NCBI GenBank assembly: GCA_016867615.1
Contig: VGJG01000107.1
Span: 1-6,311 of the forward strand
Direction of reading: 5' to 3'
Length of the DNA stretch: 6,311 bases
DNA from: Candidatus Aminicenantota bacterium
GTDB taxonomy: Bacteria > Acidobacteriota > Aminicenantia > Aminicenantales > JAFGAV01
Shown here: positions 6,057-6,311 of the stretch, piece after piece
Layout: every line of letters starts with the position of its first letter
Position numbering within the stretch: position 1 is the stretch's first letter
The notes under the pieces: generated by a model
What the model was told of the DNA's origin: nothing
Database searches by the model: none
Seen by the model: the letters and a program-made list of their open reading frames with translations, nothing else
Program-made: the position numbers and the translations under genes

Positions 6057-6141
6057 CTCGCCCCCTTCCCCGGTCCAGACGAACCCCCGCCTCGGGCTCC
6101 GCGCGAAATAGGCCCTCGGTCCTCGGCGGCGAAGAAACGGG
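6057..6141. other. Convergent intergenic spacer, no clear terminator
   Basis: This 85-base GC-rich spacer lies between the ends of two converging reading frames. I looked for a GC stem followed by a T-run on either strand and found none; only short imperfect pairings occur. A rho-type or unrecognised terminator may act here. Confidence 0.5.
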
Positions 6142-6311
6142 TCACTCGGCCAGAAGCTTTTTCAGCTCCTCCTTGAGCGCGGGGATGACCTGGAAGAGGT
6201 CGCCCACGATGCCGTAATCGGCCGCCTTGAAGATGGGCGCCTCGGGGTCCTTGTTCACGGCGACGATGACCTTGGAGGACGACATCCCGGCCAGGTGCTG
6301 GATGGCGCCCG
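6142..6311 (-). CDS. etfA: Electron-transfer flavoprotein alpha subunit, C-terminus (partial)
   Basis: On the minus strand, from the right edge to the TGA at 6144-6142, 55 residues can be read. They include [20 protein letters not shown] and then [20 protein letters not shown], the highly conserved FAD-binding end of EtfA. EtfA/EtfB form a heterodimer that accepts electrons from acyl-CoA and related dehydrogenases and delivers them to a quinone reductase or bifurcating partner. The carboxy terminus is complete (KKLLAE, then stop); the rest, and any etfB, lie outside the window. It converges on the polyferredoxin operon. Too little is visible to tell a classical from a bifurcating ETF. The family assignment is secure. 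Confidence 0.95.
   Translation of the reverse strand, partial: GAIQHLAGMSSSKVIVAVNKDPEAPIFKAADYGIVGDLFQVIPALKEELKKLLAE

Noticed and set aside
6057..6141. Possible bidirectional terminator
   Set aside because: Only four- to five-base imperfect pairings (for example GGGCT with AGGCCC) and no T-run on either strand.

Overview
The window is GC-rich bacterial chromosome with strong G/C preference at third codon positions. It has a short divergent promoter region near the left end and a convergent gene end near the right. The mix is glycolytic and nucleotide housekeeping genes, a Tat-exported DUF362 protein, a membrane iron-sulfur protein and an electron-transfer flavoprotein subunit. This fits an anaerobic or facultatively respiring bacterium. 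Acidobacteriota/Aminicenantota-like lineages are one possibility, but this is a guess from gene content and GC bias; nothing in the window fixes the taxonomy. There are no rRNA or tRNA genes, insertion sequences or CRISPR arrays.

Layout: (1) 1-571, minus strand: the amino-terminal glutamine-amidotransferase domain of GMP synthase (guaA), cut by the left edge. (2) 572-798: divergent intergenic region with a near-consensus sigma70-type promoter for the rightward genes, a near-perfect 14-bp palindrome over its -35 box, an 8-bp inverted repeat and two weaker candidate guaA promoters. (3) 799-5721, plus strand: four tightly packed genes, probably one operon. These are an archaeal-type cofactor-independent phosphoglycerate mutase (apgM), an exported N-acetylmuramoyl-L-alanine amidase (AMIN + Amidase_3), a Tat-signal DUF362 protein, and a 523-residue polyferredoxin that joins a NapH-like membrane domain to a NapG/MauM-like ferredoxin domain. 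Gaps or overlaps are -1, +21 and -20 bases. (4) 5724-6056, plus strand: a remnant holding only the carboxy-terminal third of a metallo-beta-lactamase-fold hydrolase; its front part is missing. (5) 6142-6311, minus strand: the carboxy terminus of electron-transfer flavoprotein alpha subunit (etfA), cut by the right edge.

The first two operon genes are ordinary housekeeping functions (lower glycolysis and peptidoglycan remodelling). The last two look like a membrane redox module. By analogy with NapH/NapG, quinol electrons would pass from the membrane domain through up to six [4Fe-4S] clusters towards the outside face, where the exported DUF362 protein would sit. What that module does is unknown. 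The most interesting points are the NapH-NapG fusion with an internal twin-arginine segment, its pairing with DUF362, and the truncated hydrolase directly behind it.
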